A stretch of 18,461 bases of DNA from CAZXBB01 sp964638815. Lineage in GTDB: Bacteria; Planctomycetota; Phycisphaerae; Phycisphaerales; SM1A02. The notes under the pieces were generated by a model. The model worked only from the letters and a program-made list of their open reading frames with translations, did no database searches and was not told the origin of the DNA. Where the stretch lies: assembly GCA_964638815.1 (NCBI GenBank), contig CAZXBB010000018.1, positions 1 through 18,461 on the forward strand. Reading direction: 5' to 3'. Made by a program: the position numbers and the translations under genes. Shown here in pieces: positions 12,603 through 18,461 of this stretch; position 1 is the stretch's first letter; each line of letters begins with the position of its first letter.

Positions 12603-13274
12603 TCACGACTCCACCAGCCCCTCCCGCACGGCGAACAGCGCGAGCTCCGTCCGATCATGGATGTCGAGCTTGTCCATGATCGCGGCGCGGTGGGTGTCGA
12701 TGGTCTTGACGCTCCGGTGAGTGATCACCGCGATCTCGTTGCGGGAGAGACCCCGGCCGATCAGGGTCAGGACGTGCAGCTCGCGCGGCGTGAGCGTGTT
12801 GAGCCGGGATGACGGGCCGCCCGGCGGATCATCATGGCCCGCGGCGCGCCCCGCCCGCGCCCGCGAACGGTCGATGATCTTCGGTCCCATGACGAACTCG
12901 CCGGCGGCGACGTTCCTGATCCCGGCGATGATCGAATCGAGGTCGTCGCCCTTGTACAGGTAGCCCCACGCGCCGGCCTCGAAGGCGGCATCCAGGAACC
13001 GGTCCCGGACGTAGGCGCTCAGGAAGACGACGCGGACGCCGGGGCACCGCGCGTGCACGTCCCTCGCCGCCTCGAAGGGGTCCGGCCCGGGCATCTCGAT
13101 GTCCAGCACGACGACGTGCGGCCGGGTGCGCTGCACCGCGGTCACCAGCCCCTCCGCAGTCGCGAGATGGCCGACGAACTCGAGCTCGCGCGTGAGATCG
13201 ATCTTGGCGCGCAGTCCCTCGACGAGCACGGCGTGATCGTCGACGCACAGGACGCGATACGGCGCGGCGCTCAC
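12603..13274 (-). CDS. NarL/FixJ-type response regulator
   Basis: A 223-residue two-component transcription regulator. The receiver domain (about 6-125) has the acidic pair Asp12-Asp13 in VLCVDDH, phospho-acceptor Asp58 in VVVLDIEMPG, Ser86 in VVFLSAY and Lys108 in YLYKGD. A Gly/Asp/Pro linker joins it to a LuxR-type helix-turn-helix (about 158-221): LTPRELHVLTLIGRGLSRNEIA, then SVKTIDTHRAAIMDKL. When phosphorylated it should bind DNA as a dimer and control target promoters. GTG 13274 overlaps the TGA of the kinase gene (GTGA), so kinase and regulator form one coupled operon. Its targets are not visible here. All key receiver residues are present, so it is expected to be phosphorylatable. Confidence 0.93.
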   Translation of the reverse strand: MSAAPYRVLCVDDHAVLVEGLRAKIDLTRELEFVGHLATAEGLVTAVQRTRPHVVVLDIEMPGPDPFEAARDVHARCPGVRVVFLSAYVRDRFLDAAFEAGAWGYLYKGDDLDSIIAGIRNVAAGEFVMGPKIIDRSRARAGRAAGHDDPPGGPSSRLNTLTPRELHVLTLIGRGLSRNEIAVITHRSVKTIDTHRAAIMDKLDIHDRTELALFAVREGLVES

Positions 13275-14860
13275 GACCGGGGTTCCGCTAGGAGCATGAG
13301 CTTCTGGATGGCCTCCCGGATTCCCTCGAGACCGTCCCGGCGATCGATCACCGTCGCGCCTACGTCGTCCCATCCGTCCGAACGCTGGCCGTACGCCACG
13401 ACGCGGCACGACGGCGCGGTCTCGCCCAGACGGCGCGCCCGCGTCAGCGCGCGTCCGGATGCGTCCGTCACCCAGACCGCGGCCACCTCGAGCCGCTGCG
13501 TCCCGTTGGCGTCCACGGCGAAGCCGGCGGACCGGAGGAAGGACGCGAAGCAGGCGGAAATCCGCTCGTCTGCGATCGTGACGACCGCGAGTCCGCCGCC
13601 GCCGGTCGCGCCCTCGTTCGCGCCGGTCTCCTCCGGCGAGGCCGCCGGCACGTTGAGCGTCACGGTCGTTCCGGCCCCGATCTCCGAGACGATGTCCACG
13701 CGTCCGCCGGCGCCGTGAATGATGCCGTGAACGAGGGACAGGCCCAGCCCGGTGGACTGGCTCCGCGTCTTGGTGGTGAAGAACGGATCCAGCGCGTGCT
13801 GCTGCGCATTGCGCGTCATGCCGCGCCCGGTGTCGGCCACCGAGAGCCGGACGAACCGGCCGTCGTCGGTTGGCGCGGCGGCGAGCCGGATCTCGCCGCG
13901 ACCGTCGATCGCGTCCACCGCGTTGAGGAGCAGGTTGAGCACGGCCTGCGTCAGCCGGTGCACCGCCACGCCGACCGGGGGGAGGGTGCCGTCGAGGTCG
14001 ACGCGGAACGCGATGCGCGCGGGGATCGTCCGCGCGAGCAGCGGGCGAAGCTGCCCCCACCAGTCGCCGATGCGGCAGGTTCCGGACTCCGCCCCCTGGT
14101 CGTTCGGGTCGAGTGCGAAGAGGCGAAGGCCGTCCGTCAACTGCTGGAGGTAGTCGATCGCCTCGCGCACCGACCACAGGTGCTCGGCCTGCTCGTCGCC
14201 GAGCCCCGCCCGTTCGATCGCGTCGAGGTGCCCGCGGATCGGCATGAGGAGGTTGTTCATGTCGTGGCACAGCCCGGCTCCCAGCGTGCCGATCGACGCG
14301 AGACGTTCCGTCCGCCGGAGCCGCTCGTGAAACTCCTCGAGCTTGGCCGTGCGCTCGCGGACGAGACGCTCGAGCCGCCGGCGGTCGCGCTCCGACGTCC
14401 TCCGCTCGCGCCGAAGGTCCGTCACGTCGCGGAACAGCACGACGTAGCCCGACGTCTCCGGCTCGTCGCGAAGCGGGTACGCGGTCAGCTCGAACTCGCG
14501 ACGCGATTGCCGGCGGGGACGGGCGTCCGGGTCGGCCGCGATGGTGAGCCGCCCGTGGCGCGGCGGCCCCGCGTGGTCGAGGAGTTCGTGCGTTCCGAGG
14601 GCCGCCAGTGTCTCGTCGAGCGGCCGTCCCACGAGCGCGCCGGCATCGCGACCGGCGAGACGCACCGCCGCGGCGTTCACGTAGCGGATGGCGAGCCGGC
14701 CGTCGGCGGCCGGCGGCCCGGTGAGGACGATCGGGTCGTCGAGGCGCTCGACCGCGACGACCAGGTCCTCGGGGGACACGTCGGCCGGCAGCGATCCCCC
14801 CACGCCTGGTGGCGTCGTCCGGCCGGCATCGCAGTTGCGGGCGATCGGGTCGCGTGTCAA
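13271..14860 (-). CDS. PAS-domain histidine kinase with degenerate C-terminal receiver
   Basis: A 529-residue soluble sensor kinase with no membrane segment, so the signal is probably cytoplasmic. Residues 31-149 form a PAS domain, ending in the typical GYVVLFRDVTDLRRER. A charged coiled coil follows (150-185). The dimerisation/phosphoacceptor helix is RLASIGTLGAGLCHDMNN with His199. The ATPase domain (298-405) has NLLLNAVDAI (N box), DTGRGM (G1), DPFFTTK (F box) and STGLGLSLVHGI (G2). Residues 424-523 look like a receiver domain, but the acidic pair is reduced to Asp431 and the conserved Lys is replaced (IDRRDG), so it is probably not a normal phosphoacceptor. TTG 14860 is the best available start; GTG alternatives lie 19 and 27 codons in. 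It is transcribed ahead of its regulator. Confidence 0.92.
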   Translation of the reverse strand: MTRDPIARNCDAGRTTPPGVGGSLPADVSPEDLVVAVERLDDPIVLTGPPAADGRLAIRYVNAAAVRLAGRDAGALVGRPLDETLAALGTHELLDHAGPPRHGRLTIAADPDARPRRQSRREFELTAYPLRDEPETSGYVVLFRDVTDLRRERRTSERDRRRLERLVRERTAKLEEFHERLRRTERLASIGTLGAGLCHDMNNLLMPIRGHLDAIERAGLGDEQAEHLWSVREAIDYLQQLTDGLRLFALDPNDQGAESGTCRIGDWWGQLRPLLARTIPARIAFRVDLDGTLPPVGVAVHRLTQAVLNLLLNAVDAIDGRGEIRLAAAPTDDGRFVRLSVADTGRGMTRNAQQHALDPFFTTKTRSQSTGLGLSLVHGIIHGAGGRVDIVSEIGAGTTVTLNVPAASPEETGANEGATGGGGLAVVTIADERISACFASFLRSAGFAVDANGTQRLEVAAVWVTDASGRALTRARRLGETAPSCRVVAYGQRSDGWDDVGATVIDRRDGLEGIREAIQKLMLLAEPRS

Positions 14861-14907
14861 GGGCGGAACCTGTCCTCGTCGGAATGCGGCGGCACTGATC
14901 CGGCGAC

Positions 14908-14937
14908 ATTCTACTCGCCCGGATAGGGAATTCGCAG
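14908..14937 (-). promoter_or_regulatory. Possible promoter of the kinase-regulator operon
   Basis: On the minus strand TAGAAT (14913 to 14908) is a 5/6 match to a -10 box, with CTGCGA (14937 to 14932, 3/6) 18 bases upstream. It would give a leader of about 40 bases before TTG 14860. Weak evidence. Confidence 0.25.
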
Positions 14938-14980
14938 TAGGCGAACGGCCCCCACGGGCGAACCGCGACGAGGCTTACCG

Positions 14981-14998
14981 TCGGGTTCCGATACCCGA
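14981..14998. promoter_or_regulatory. Inverted repeat in the divergent kinase/DksA region
   Basis: TCGGGT, a 6-base spacer and ACCCGA form a 6-bp inverted repeat between the divergently transcribed kinase operon and the DksA-family gene. It could be an operator, possibly for the NarL-type regulator. It is short enough to be chance. Confidence 0.25.
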
Positions 14999-15052
14999 TC
15001 GCGGCCGCGTATGGCCTAATACCGCCGAACTTCTGCACGGAGGCATTGCGTC

Positions 15053-15109
15053 ATGCGCATCGATCGTTCCCCCGCCGCCGATCATCCGCGGGCGAGAACC
15101 GGAATCTGA
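15053..15109 (+). CDS. 18-codon leader ORF coupled to the DksA-family gene
   Basis: ATG 15053 has a GGAGG Shine-Dalgarno at 15039-15043 (9-base spacing), better than that of the downstream gene. The frame encodes MRIDRSPAADHPRARTGI, and its TGA at 15107-15109 is immediately followed by the ATG of the zinc-finger gene at 15110. Ribosomes ending here could restart directly at the next gene. The peptide carries four Arg and three Pro codons. No alternative attenuator hairpin was seen, so translational coupling is more likely than classical attenuation. Confidence 0.45.
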   Translation: MRIDRSPAADHPRARTGI

Positions 15110-15475
15110 ATGCCGGACGAGCACGGACCATCTCGCCGGCGCCCCGGCCGGCGCCGCGTGGAGAAGCTGATGCAGCTCTACCAGGAGCTCGAGCAGGAAC
15201 GCTCCCACGCGATCGACGACGTGCGGACCTGCCGCGACGGCGCGGGCGTCGATGACGACGTGGACGCCATCGCGGACATGCTGACCATGCGGATGGACCA
15301 GATCGCCGATCACCGCCAGAAGGTCCTGGACGCTCTCGCCCGGCTCGCGGACGGCACCTACGGGGTGTGCGTCGGCTGCGGCATGCGCATCCCGCCGGCC
15401 CGGCTGGAGGCCAGTCCCGAAGCGATCCGATGCGTCGATTGTCAACGCCGCGCGGATGGAGTAGCGTCGACATGA
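15110..15475 (+). CDS. DksA/TraR-family C4 zinc-finger protein
   Basis: A 121-residue protein of the DksA/TraR family. Residues 15-80 form two predicted helices, a coiled coil with a DDDVDAIAD tip region, like the hairpin that enters the RNA polymerase secondary channel. The C-terminal zinc finger is C87-x2-C90-x17-C108-x2-C111 (GVCVGCGMRIPPARL, then IRCVDCQ). Family members modulate RNA polymerase, often with ppGpp, in the stringent response; some only share the zinc module. The N-terminus (HGPSRRRPGRRR) is unusually Arg-rich. ATG 15110 directly follows the stop of the leader frame. The deoxyhypusine-synthase-like gene starts 44 bases later on the same strand with no terminator between, so co-transcription is possible. 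Confidence 0.85.
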   Translation: MPDEHGPSRRRPGRRRVEKLMQLYQELEQERSHAIDDVRTCRDGAGVDDDVDAIADMLTMRMDQIADHRQKVLDALARLADGTYGVCVGCGMRIPPARLEASPEAIRCVDCQRRADGVAST

Positions 15476-15519
15476 TCGCTGGTGTGATTTCCACGCCGTA
15501 GCGGGGGCCAGGCAAGCGC

Positions 15520-16572
15520 ATGACTGTCAGCGACTTCATCACGAGGCACTATCGCCACTTCAACGCGGCCACTCTCCGGGAAGCGGCCGACGGGTACGTC
15601 GCGCACCTCGAGGCGGGGGGGCAGATGCTGATGACGCTCGCGGGCGCGATGAGCACGGCGGAGCTCGGCGTCGCGCTGGCGGAGATGATCCGCCGCGAGA
15701 AGGTGCACGCGATCTGCTGCACGGGCGCGAATCTCGAGGAGGACGTCTTTAACCTCGTCGCGCGCGATCACTACCGCCGCATCCCCGAGTGGCGCTCGCT
15801 GACGCCGGCGCAGGAGAAGGAGCTCGAGCGCAACGGCCTCAACCGCGTGACCGACACCTGCATCCCCGAGGAGAAGGCGTTCCGGGTGATCGAGGGGCAC
15901 CTTGCCCGGCTGTGGCGACAGGCGGACCTGCGCGGCGAGCGGATGCTGCCGCACCGGTTCGTGTACCGGCTGGTGCGCGAGGAGCTCGGACCGGACGATT
16001 TCCAGATCGATCCCGCCGACTCGTGGGTATTCGCCGCCGCCGAGCGAGACCTCCCGCTCTTCGTTCCGGGCTGGGAGGACTCGACGCTCGGCAACATCCT
16101 CGTCGCCCAGGTTCTCGCCGGGAAGGTGTCGGGTACGCAGATCATCCGCGGCGGGCTCGAGTACATGCGGGAGCTGGCGGAGTGGTACGCACGCACGACG
16201 ATGGGCTGCGCGCTCGCCGACCTCCCGGAGATGCCGGACGCCCCCCACGACCCCCACGCCCCCGTCCAGTCCGGGGACACGGACGAGGGCGCCGTTCCCG
16301 TCGGATTCTTCCAGATCGGCGGGGGCATCGCCGGCGACTTTCCGATCTGCGTCGTGCCGATGATCCACCAGGACCTGCGTCGCCGGTGTCCCTACTGGGC
16401 GTACTTCTGCCAGATCGGGGATTCCACGACGAGCTATGGCTCATATTCGGGCGCGGTCCCGACCGAGAAGATCTCGTGGGGCAAGCTCGACGTCGACACG
16501 CCCCGGTTCATGATCGAGTCGGACGCGACGATCGTCGCGCCGCTCATGTTCGCCCGCGTGCTGGGCTGGTGA
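15520..16572 (+). CDS. Deoxyhypusine-synthase-like protein (bacterial DHS family)
   Basis: A 350-residue NAD-dependent aminobutyl-transferase of the deoxyhypusine synthase fold. Eukaryotic and archaeal DHS transfers the butylamine part of spermidine to eIF5A/aIF5A; bacterial homologues may make homospermidine or act on unknown targets. Visible landmarks are AGAMSTAELG (41-50), CCTGANLEEDVFN (66-78), the TEKISWGKLD block with the presumed catalytic Lys322 (317-324), and DSTTSYGSYSGAVP (301-314). The His-His-Ile motif after GGG in eukaryotic DHS is replaced by GGGIAGDFPICVVPMIHQD, which I believe is typical of the bacterial branch. An Asp/Pro/His-rich insert lies at 235-258. The agmatinase gene follows after 7 bases, suggesting that a putrescine-derived polyamine is made or used here. 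Substrate is not determinable from sequence. Confidence 0.9.
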   Translation: MTVSDFITRHYRHFNAATLREAADGYVAHLEAGGQMLMTLAGAMSTAELGVALAEMIRREKVHAICCTGANLEEDVFNLVARDHYRRIPEWRSLTPAQEKELERNGLNRVTDTCIPEEKAFRVIEGHLARLWRQADLRGERMLPHRFVYRLVREELGPDDFQIDPADSWVFAAAERDLPLFVPGWEDSTLGNILVAQVLAGKVSGTQIIRGGLEYMRELAEWYARTTMGCALADLPEMPDAPHDPHAPVQSGDTDEGAVPVGFFQIGGGIAGDFPICVVPMIHQDLRRRCPYWAYFCQIGDSTTSYGSYSGAVPTEKISWGKLDVDTPRFMIESDATIVAPLMFARVLGW

Positions 16573-16579
16573 GGTATCG

Positions 16580-17527
16580 ATGAACGAGTTCCTTTCCTCG
16601 CGCGAGCGTTTCCTGGGCCTCGACGATCGGCAGGCCGATCCCGACGCGGCCGCGACCGTCATCGTGCCCGTGCCGTTCGAGCGGACGTCCTCGTTCGGCA
16701 TGGGCTCGAGCGCCGGACCGGCGGCGATCCTGCGCGCATCCTGCGAGGTCGAGCTGTACGACACGGAGCTCGGCTTCGCGCCGTGGGAGGCCGCGGGCGG
16801 CATCGCGACGCTGCGGCCGTTGCCGATCGGCGCCGACGACGACGGGGCGGCCGTCGCCGGGGCGCTCGATCGGGTCGTCGCCGAGTGGCGGGAGCGGGGC
16901 AAGCGCGTGGTGACGCTGGCGGGTGAGCACACCGGCATCGTCGGCGCCGTTCGCGCTCACGCCCGGACGGCGCCGGGCTTCACGGTCCTCCAGCTCGATG
17001 CCCACGGTGATCTGCGCGACCGGTATACGGGGGATCCCTGGAACCACGCGTGCGCGATGGCGCGCGTGCTGGACTTCCACGACGACCTCGTCCAGGTCGG
17101 TATCCGGAGCGAGGCGCCCGAGGATCGGGCCCCCGCCGAACGGCGTGGAGTGCGGACCTTCCCGGCGCACCGCATCCACGACGACGCCGAGCGCGGTGTG
17201 GACTGGATCGCGCCGGTTCTCGACGAGTGCGCGGAGCGCGTCTACGTCACGTTCGATTGCGACGTCCTGGATCCCTCGATCATGCCGGCCACGGGCACTC
17301 CCGAACCGGGGGGGCTCACCTGGCGCCAGGTCAACGCGTTGCTCGATCGGCTCTGCCGGGCGCGGCAGGTCATCGGGTTCGACGTCAGCGAGCTGTCCCC
17401 GGTCGCCGGCCTCGATCATCCCCAGTTCACGATCGCGAAGCTCATCGCCAGGTTTGCGGGCTGGATGGGGGCCGCCCGGTCGCTGCGCGAGGGAGCGTCA
17501 TCGCGACGTGCGGAGTGCAACCATTGA
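16580..17527 (+). CDS. speB: Agmatinase / arginase-family ureohydrolase
   Basis: A 315-residue manganese ureohydrolase, most likely agmatinase (agmatine + water to putrescine + urea). All metal-ligand motifs are present: AGEHTG with His117, LDAHGDLRD with Asp140, His142 and Asp144, and FDCDVLDPSIMPATGTPEPGG with Asp226 and Asp228. GFDVSELSP carries Glu271. The first motif is AGEHT where most members have GG-D/E-HS, a mild deviation. The family also contains arginases, guanidinobutyrases and formiminoglutamases, but the PATGTPEPGG loop favours the agmatinase branch. The start is supported by GAGG overlapping the stop of the preceding gene, 7 bases away. Together with the DHS-like gene it implies a putrescine to longer-polyamine step or a polyamine-dependent modification. 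Its stop overlaps the start of the SET-domain gene. Confidence 0.9.
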   Translation: MNEFLSSRERFLGLDDRQADPDAAATVIVPVPFERTSSFGMGSSAGPAAILRASCEVELYDTELGFAPWEAAGGIATLRPLPIGADDDGAAVAGALDRVVAEWRERGKRVVTLAGEHTGIVGAVRAHARTAPGFTVLQLDAHGDLRDRYTGDPWNHACAMARVLDFHDDLVQVGIRSEAPEDRAPAERRGVRTFPAHRIHDDAERGVDWIAPVLDECAERVYVTFDCDVLDPSIMPATGTPEPGGLTWRQVNALLDRLCRARQVIGFDVSELSPVAGLDHPQFTIAKLIARFAGWMGAARSLREGASSRRAECNH

Positions 17528-18060
17528 GGACAAGATCGGCTTGCCCGGACCACGCCATCCGGTTCGGCGTTCGCATTGGTGACACGGCGGTCGGAAAGGG
17601 TCTGTTCGTGACGCGCGACTTTGCCGCGGGCGAGCGGATACTCACGTTCACCGGCGGGGAGATCGACTTCGCGGGCACCCTGGCCAAGGGAGACCGGGAG
17701 TGTGACGCGCTCCAGATCGGCCCCGGCCGGTACCTGGACCTCGAGCCGCCGGGCGTCTTCACGAATCACTCGTGCCAACCGAACGCCGGCATTCGCGGCG
17801 ACGTCTTTCTCGTCGCGCTGCGGGATCTGCGGGCGGGCGAGGAGATCCGCTTCGACTACTCGACGACGATGGACGAGGACCACTGGACGCTCGAGTGCCG
17901 GTGCGGTTCGCCCAACTGCCGCGGGCTCATCGGCGACTTCAAGTGGCTGCCGAAGGCAATCAAACTCGAGATGCTCCGGCTCGGGATCGTTCCGCGCTTC
18001 CTGATCGCTTCCGAGCTGGCCGGCGGACGCTTCGCGCGCGAGGATCTGTCCCTGCGCTGA
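17524..18060 (+). CDS. SET-domain protein (putative protein lysine methyltransferase)
   Basis: A 178-residue single-domain SET protein with a post-SET cysteine cluster. SET proteins transfer methyl groups from S-adenosylmethionine to lysine side chains. GKGLFVTRDFAAGERIL (25-40) is the SET-N motif. VFTNHSCQPNAG (78-89) holds the SAM/knot-forming NHSCxPN motif, and AGEEIRFDYST (104-114) supplies the conserved Tyr. ECRCGSPNCRG (124-134) is the post-SET zinc-binding cluster, using Cys125, Cys127 and Cys132, presumably with Cys84. All expected elements are intact, so activity is likely. The start TTG 17524 overlaps the agmatinase TGA (TTGA), and GGAG lies 8 bases upstream. The substrate is unknown; its place after polyamine genes suggests a link but does not prove one. 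Bacterial SET genes are often thought to be horizontally acquired; base composition here matches its neighbours. Confidence 0.88.
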   Translation: MRTRSACPDHAIRFGVRIGDTAVGKGLFVTRDFAAGERILTFTGGEIDFAGTLAKGDRECDALQIGPGRYLDLEPPGVFTNHSCQPNAGIRGDVFLVALRDLRAGEEIRFDYSTTMDEDHWTLECRCGSPNCRGLIGDFKWLPKAIKLEMLRLGIVPRFLIASELAGGRFAREDLSLR

Positions 18061-18461
18061 GCCGCCGTGTGTCCGGGGTGTCCGTGTGCGCGTCCGCGTG
18101 CGTGTGCGCGACCGCGTGCGCGACCGTGTGCGTGGGCGCGTCCGCGTGCGAGTGCGCGTGCGCGTCCGCGTGCGCGTGCGCGTCCGCGTCCGCGTCCGCG
18201 TGCGAGTGCGCGTCCGTGTCCGCGTCCGGGTCCGGGTCCGCGTCCGCGTTTGCGGCCGCGTCCGCCAGTCTCGCCTCCTCGACCATCCGCGTTGCCTCCG
18301 CCACGAGGTCGGGCGGCAGTACCGGTTCCGGGCGTTCCGGGTGCTTCGGCGGGCCGGGGGGCGGTGCGGGTGCTTGCGGGGGTTCGGGACCGGTCGTTTC
18401 CGGAACTGCGGGCGGTGGCGGAGCAGGCTCGGGTGGCGGAAGGAAGGCCGCGACGTCGTCC
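17960..18461 (-). CDS. C-terminal part of a Pro-rich, (Asp/His-Ala)-repeat protein (enters from right edge)
   Basis: A minus-strand frame is open from the right window edge down to a stop at 17960. Going inward it encodes a Pro-rich segment (FLPPPEPAPPPPAVPETTG and more), then PDLVAEATRMVEEARLADAA, then about 60 residues of alternating Asp-Ala and His-Ala with Thr, Ser and Pro substitutions, and finally an Arg-rich end. The last 101 bases are antisense to the SET gene. The first 85 residues look like a normal disordered linker, so the gene is probably real. The repeat part has no stop in any frame, so the true C-terminus may have been lost by repeat expansion or a shift. The His/Asp content could bind metal. 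Its main domain, if any, is outside the window. Confidence 0.45.
   Translation of the reverse strand, partial: DDVAAFLPPPEPAPPPPAVPETTGPEPPQAPAPPPGPPKHPERPEPVLPPDLVAEATRMVEEARLADAAANADADPDPDADTDAHSHADADADAHAHADAHAHSHADAPTHTVAHAVAHTHADAHTDTPDTRRLSAGTDPRARSVRRPARKRSGSAERSRAGASRV
18066..18256. repeat. GC-rich hexanucleotide tandem repeat (GCGTGC/GCGTCC)
   Basis: About 190 bases of imperfect 6-bp units, chiefly GCGTGC, GCGTCC and variants (GTGTGC, GAGTGC, GGGTCC), begin just after the SET stop. No homogeneous block is longer than a few units. On the minus strand they encode Asp-Ala and His-Ala dipeptides; copy changes keep the frame. Confidence 0.85.

Noticed and set aside
13715..14926. 403-codon plus-strand open frame opposite the histidine kinase
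   Set aside because: It is antisense to all kinase motifs and its composition is low in hydrophobics and domain-free, so it is a shadow.
12603..15038. 811-codon minus-strand frame as a single fusion protein ending in the response regulator
   Set aside because: Only the last 223 codons are a receiver plus LuxR domain. The rest is an off-frame reading of the kinase, and GTG 13274 with the GTGA overlap gives the normal start.
18066..18256. Origin of replication or iteron array
   Set aside because: The repeat is a simple GC-rich hexamer with no AT-rich unwinding region, DnaA-like boxes or replication gene nearby.

Overview
The window is very GC-rich (roughly 70% by eye), densely coded and has strongly GC-biased third codon positions, so long antisense open frames are common and were discounted. 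No rRNA, tRNA, CRISPR array, transposase or integrase is visible, so this looks like chromosome rather than a mobile island. Several families recall Planctomycetota or neighbouring uncultivated phyla: a redoxin with a C-terminal Gly-Cys motif, an exosortase-like protein with an EpsI partner, a bacterial deoxyhypusine-synthase-like protein beside an agmatinase, and a bacterial SET protein. That placement is an inference from family content.

Layout. 1-1034 is the 3' part of recQ. 1271-2104 is a family 2 glycosyltransferase. It converges on a minus-strand pair (3042-2111): an exported basic coiled-coil protein and a small acidic lipoprotein, overlapping by 4 bp. 3932-3306 is an exported redoxin with a clear intrinsic terminator (3231-3268). 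4277-8051 is a plus-strand cell-envelope block: an LtaS-type membrane sulfatase-fold enzyme, an exosortase homologue with no cysteine at the expected catalytic position, and an EpsI/DUF3485 protein, the last two overlapping by 4 bp. A 13-bp tandem repeat (8094-8168) separates this block from a convergent secreted protein with a C-terminal membrane anchor (8696-8208). Divergent from that is a HhH-GPD DNA glycosylase (8766-9452).

9634-11418 encodes a 594-residue protein I cannot name, with repeats at its N-terminus and a GGGGCC-rich Gly-Ala tract in the middle. 11702-11821 is a 39-codon basic protein gene with a good Shine-Dalgarno and its own terminator. 11910-12602 is an SRPBCC-fold protein whose stop abuts that of a minus-strand two-component pair, a PAS histidine kinase followed by a NarL-type regulator (14860-12603).

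The right part is a plus-strand run: an 18-codon leader frame, a DksA/TraR zinc-finger protein, a deoxyhypusine-synthase-like protein, agmatinase, and a SET-domain protein that overlaps agmatinase by 4 bp. It suggests polyamine metabolism linked to protein modification. The window ends in a GC-rich hexanucleotide repeat inside a minus-strand frame that enters from beyond the right edge.

The points most worth following are the Cys-less exosortase module with its mini-ORF cascade, the DHS-like/agmatinase/SET cluster, and the small terminator-bounded gene at 11702.
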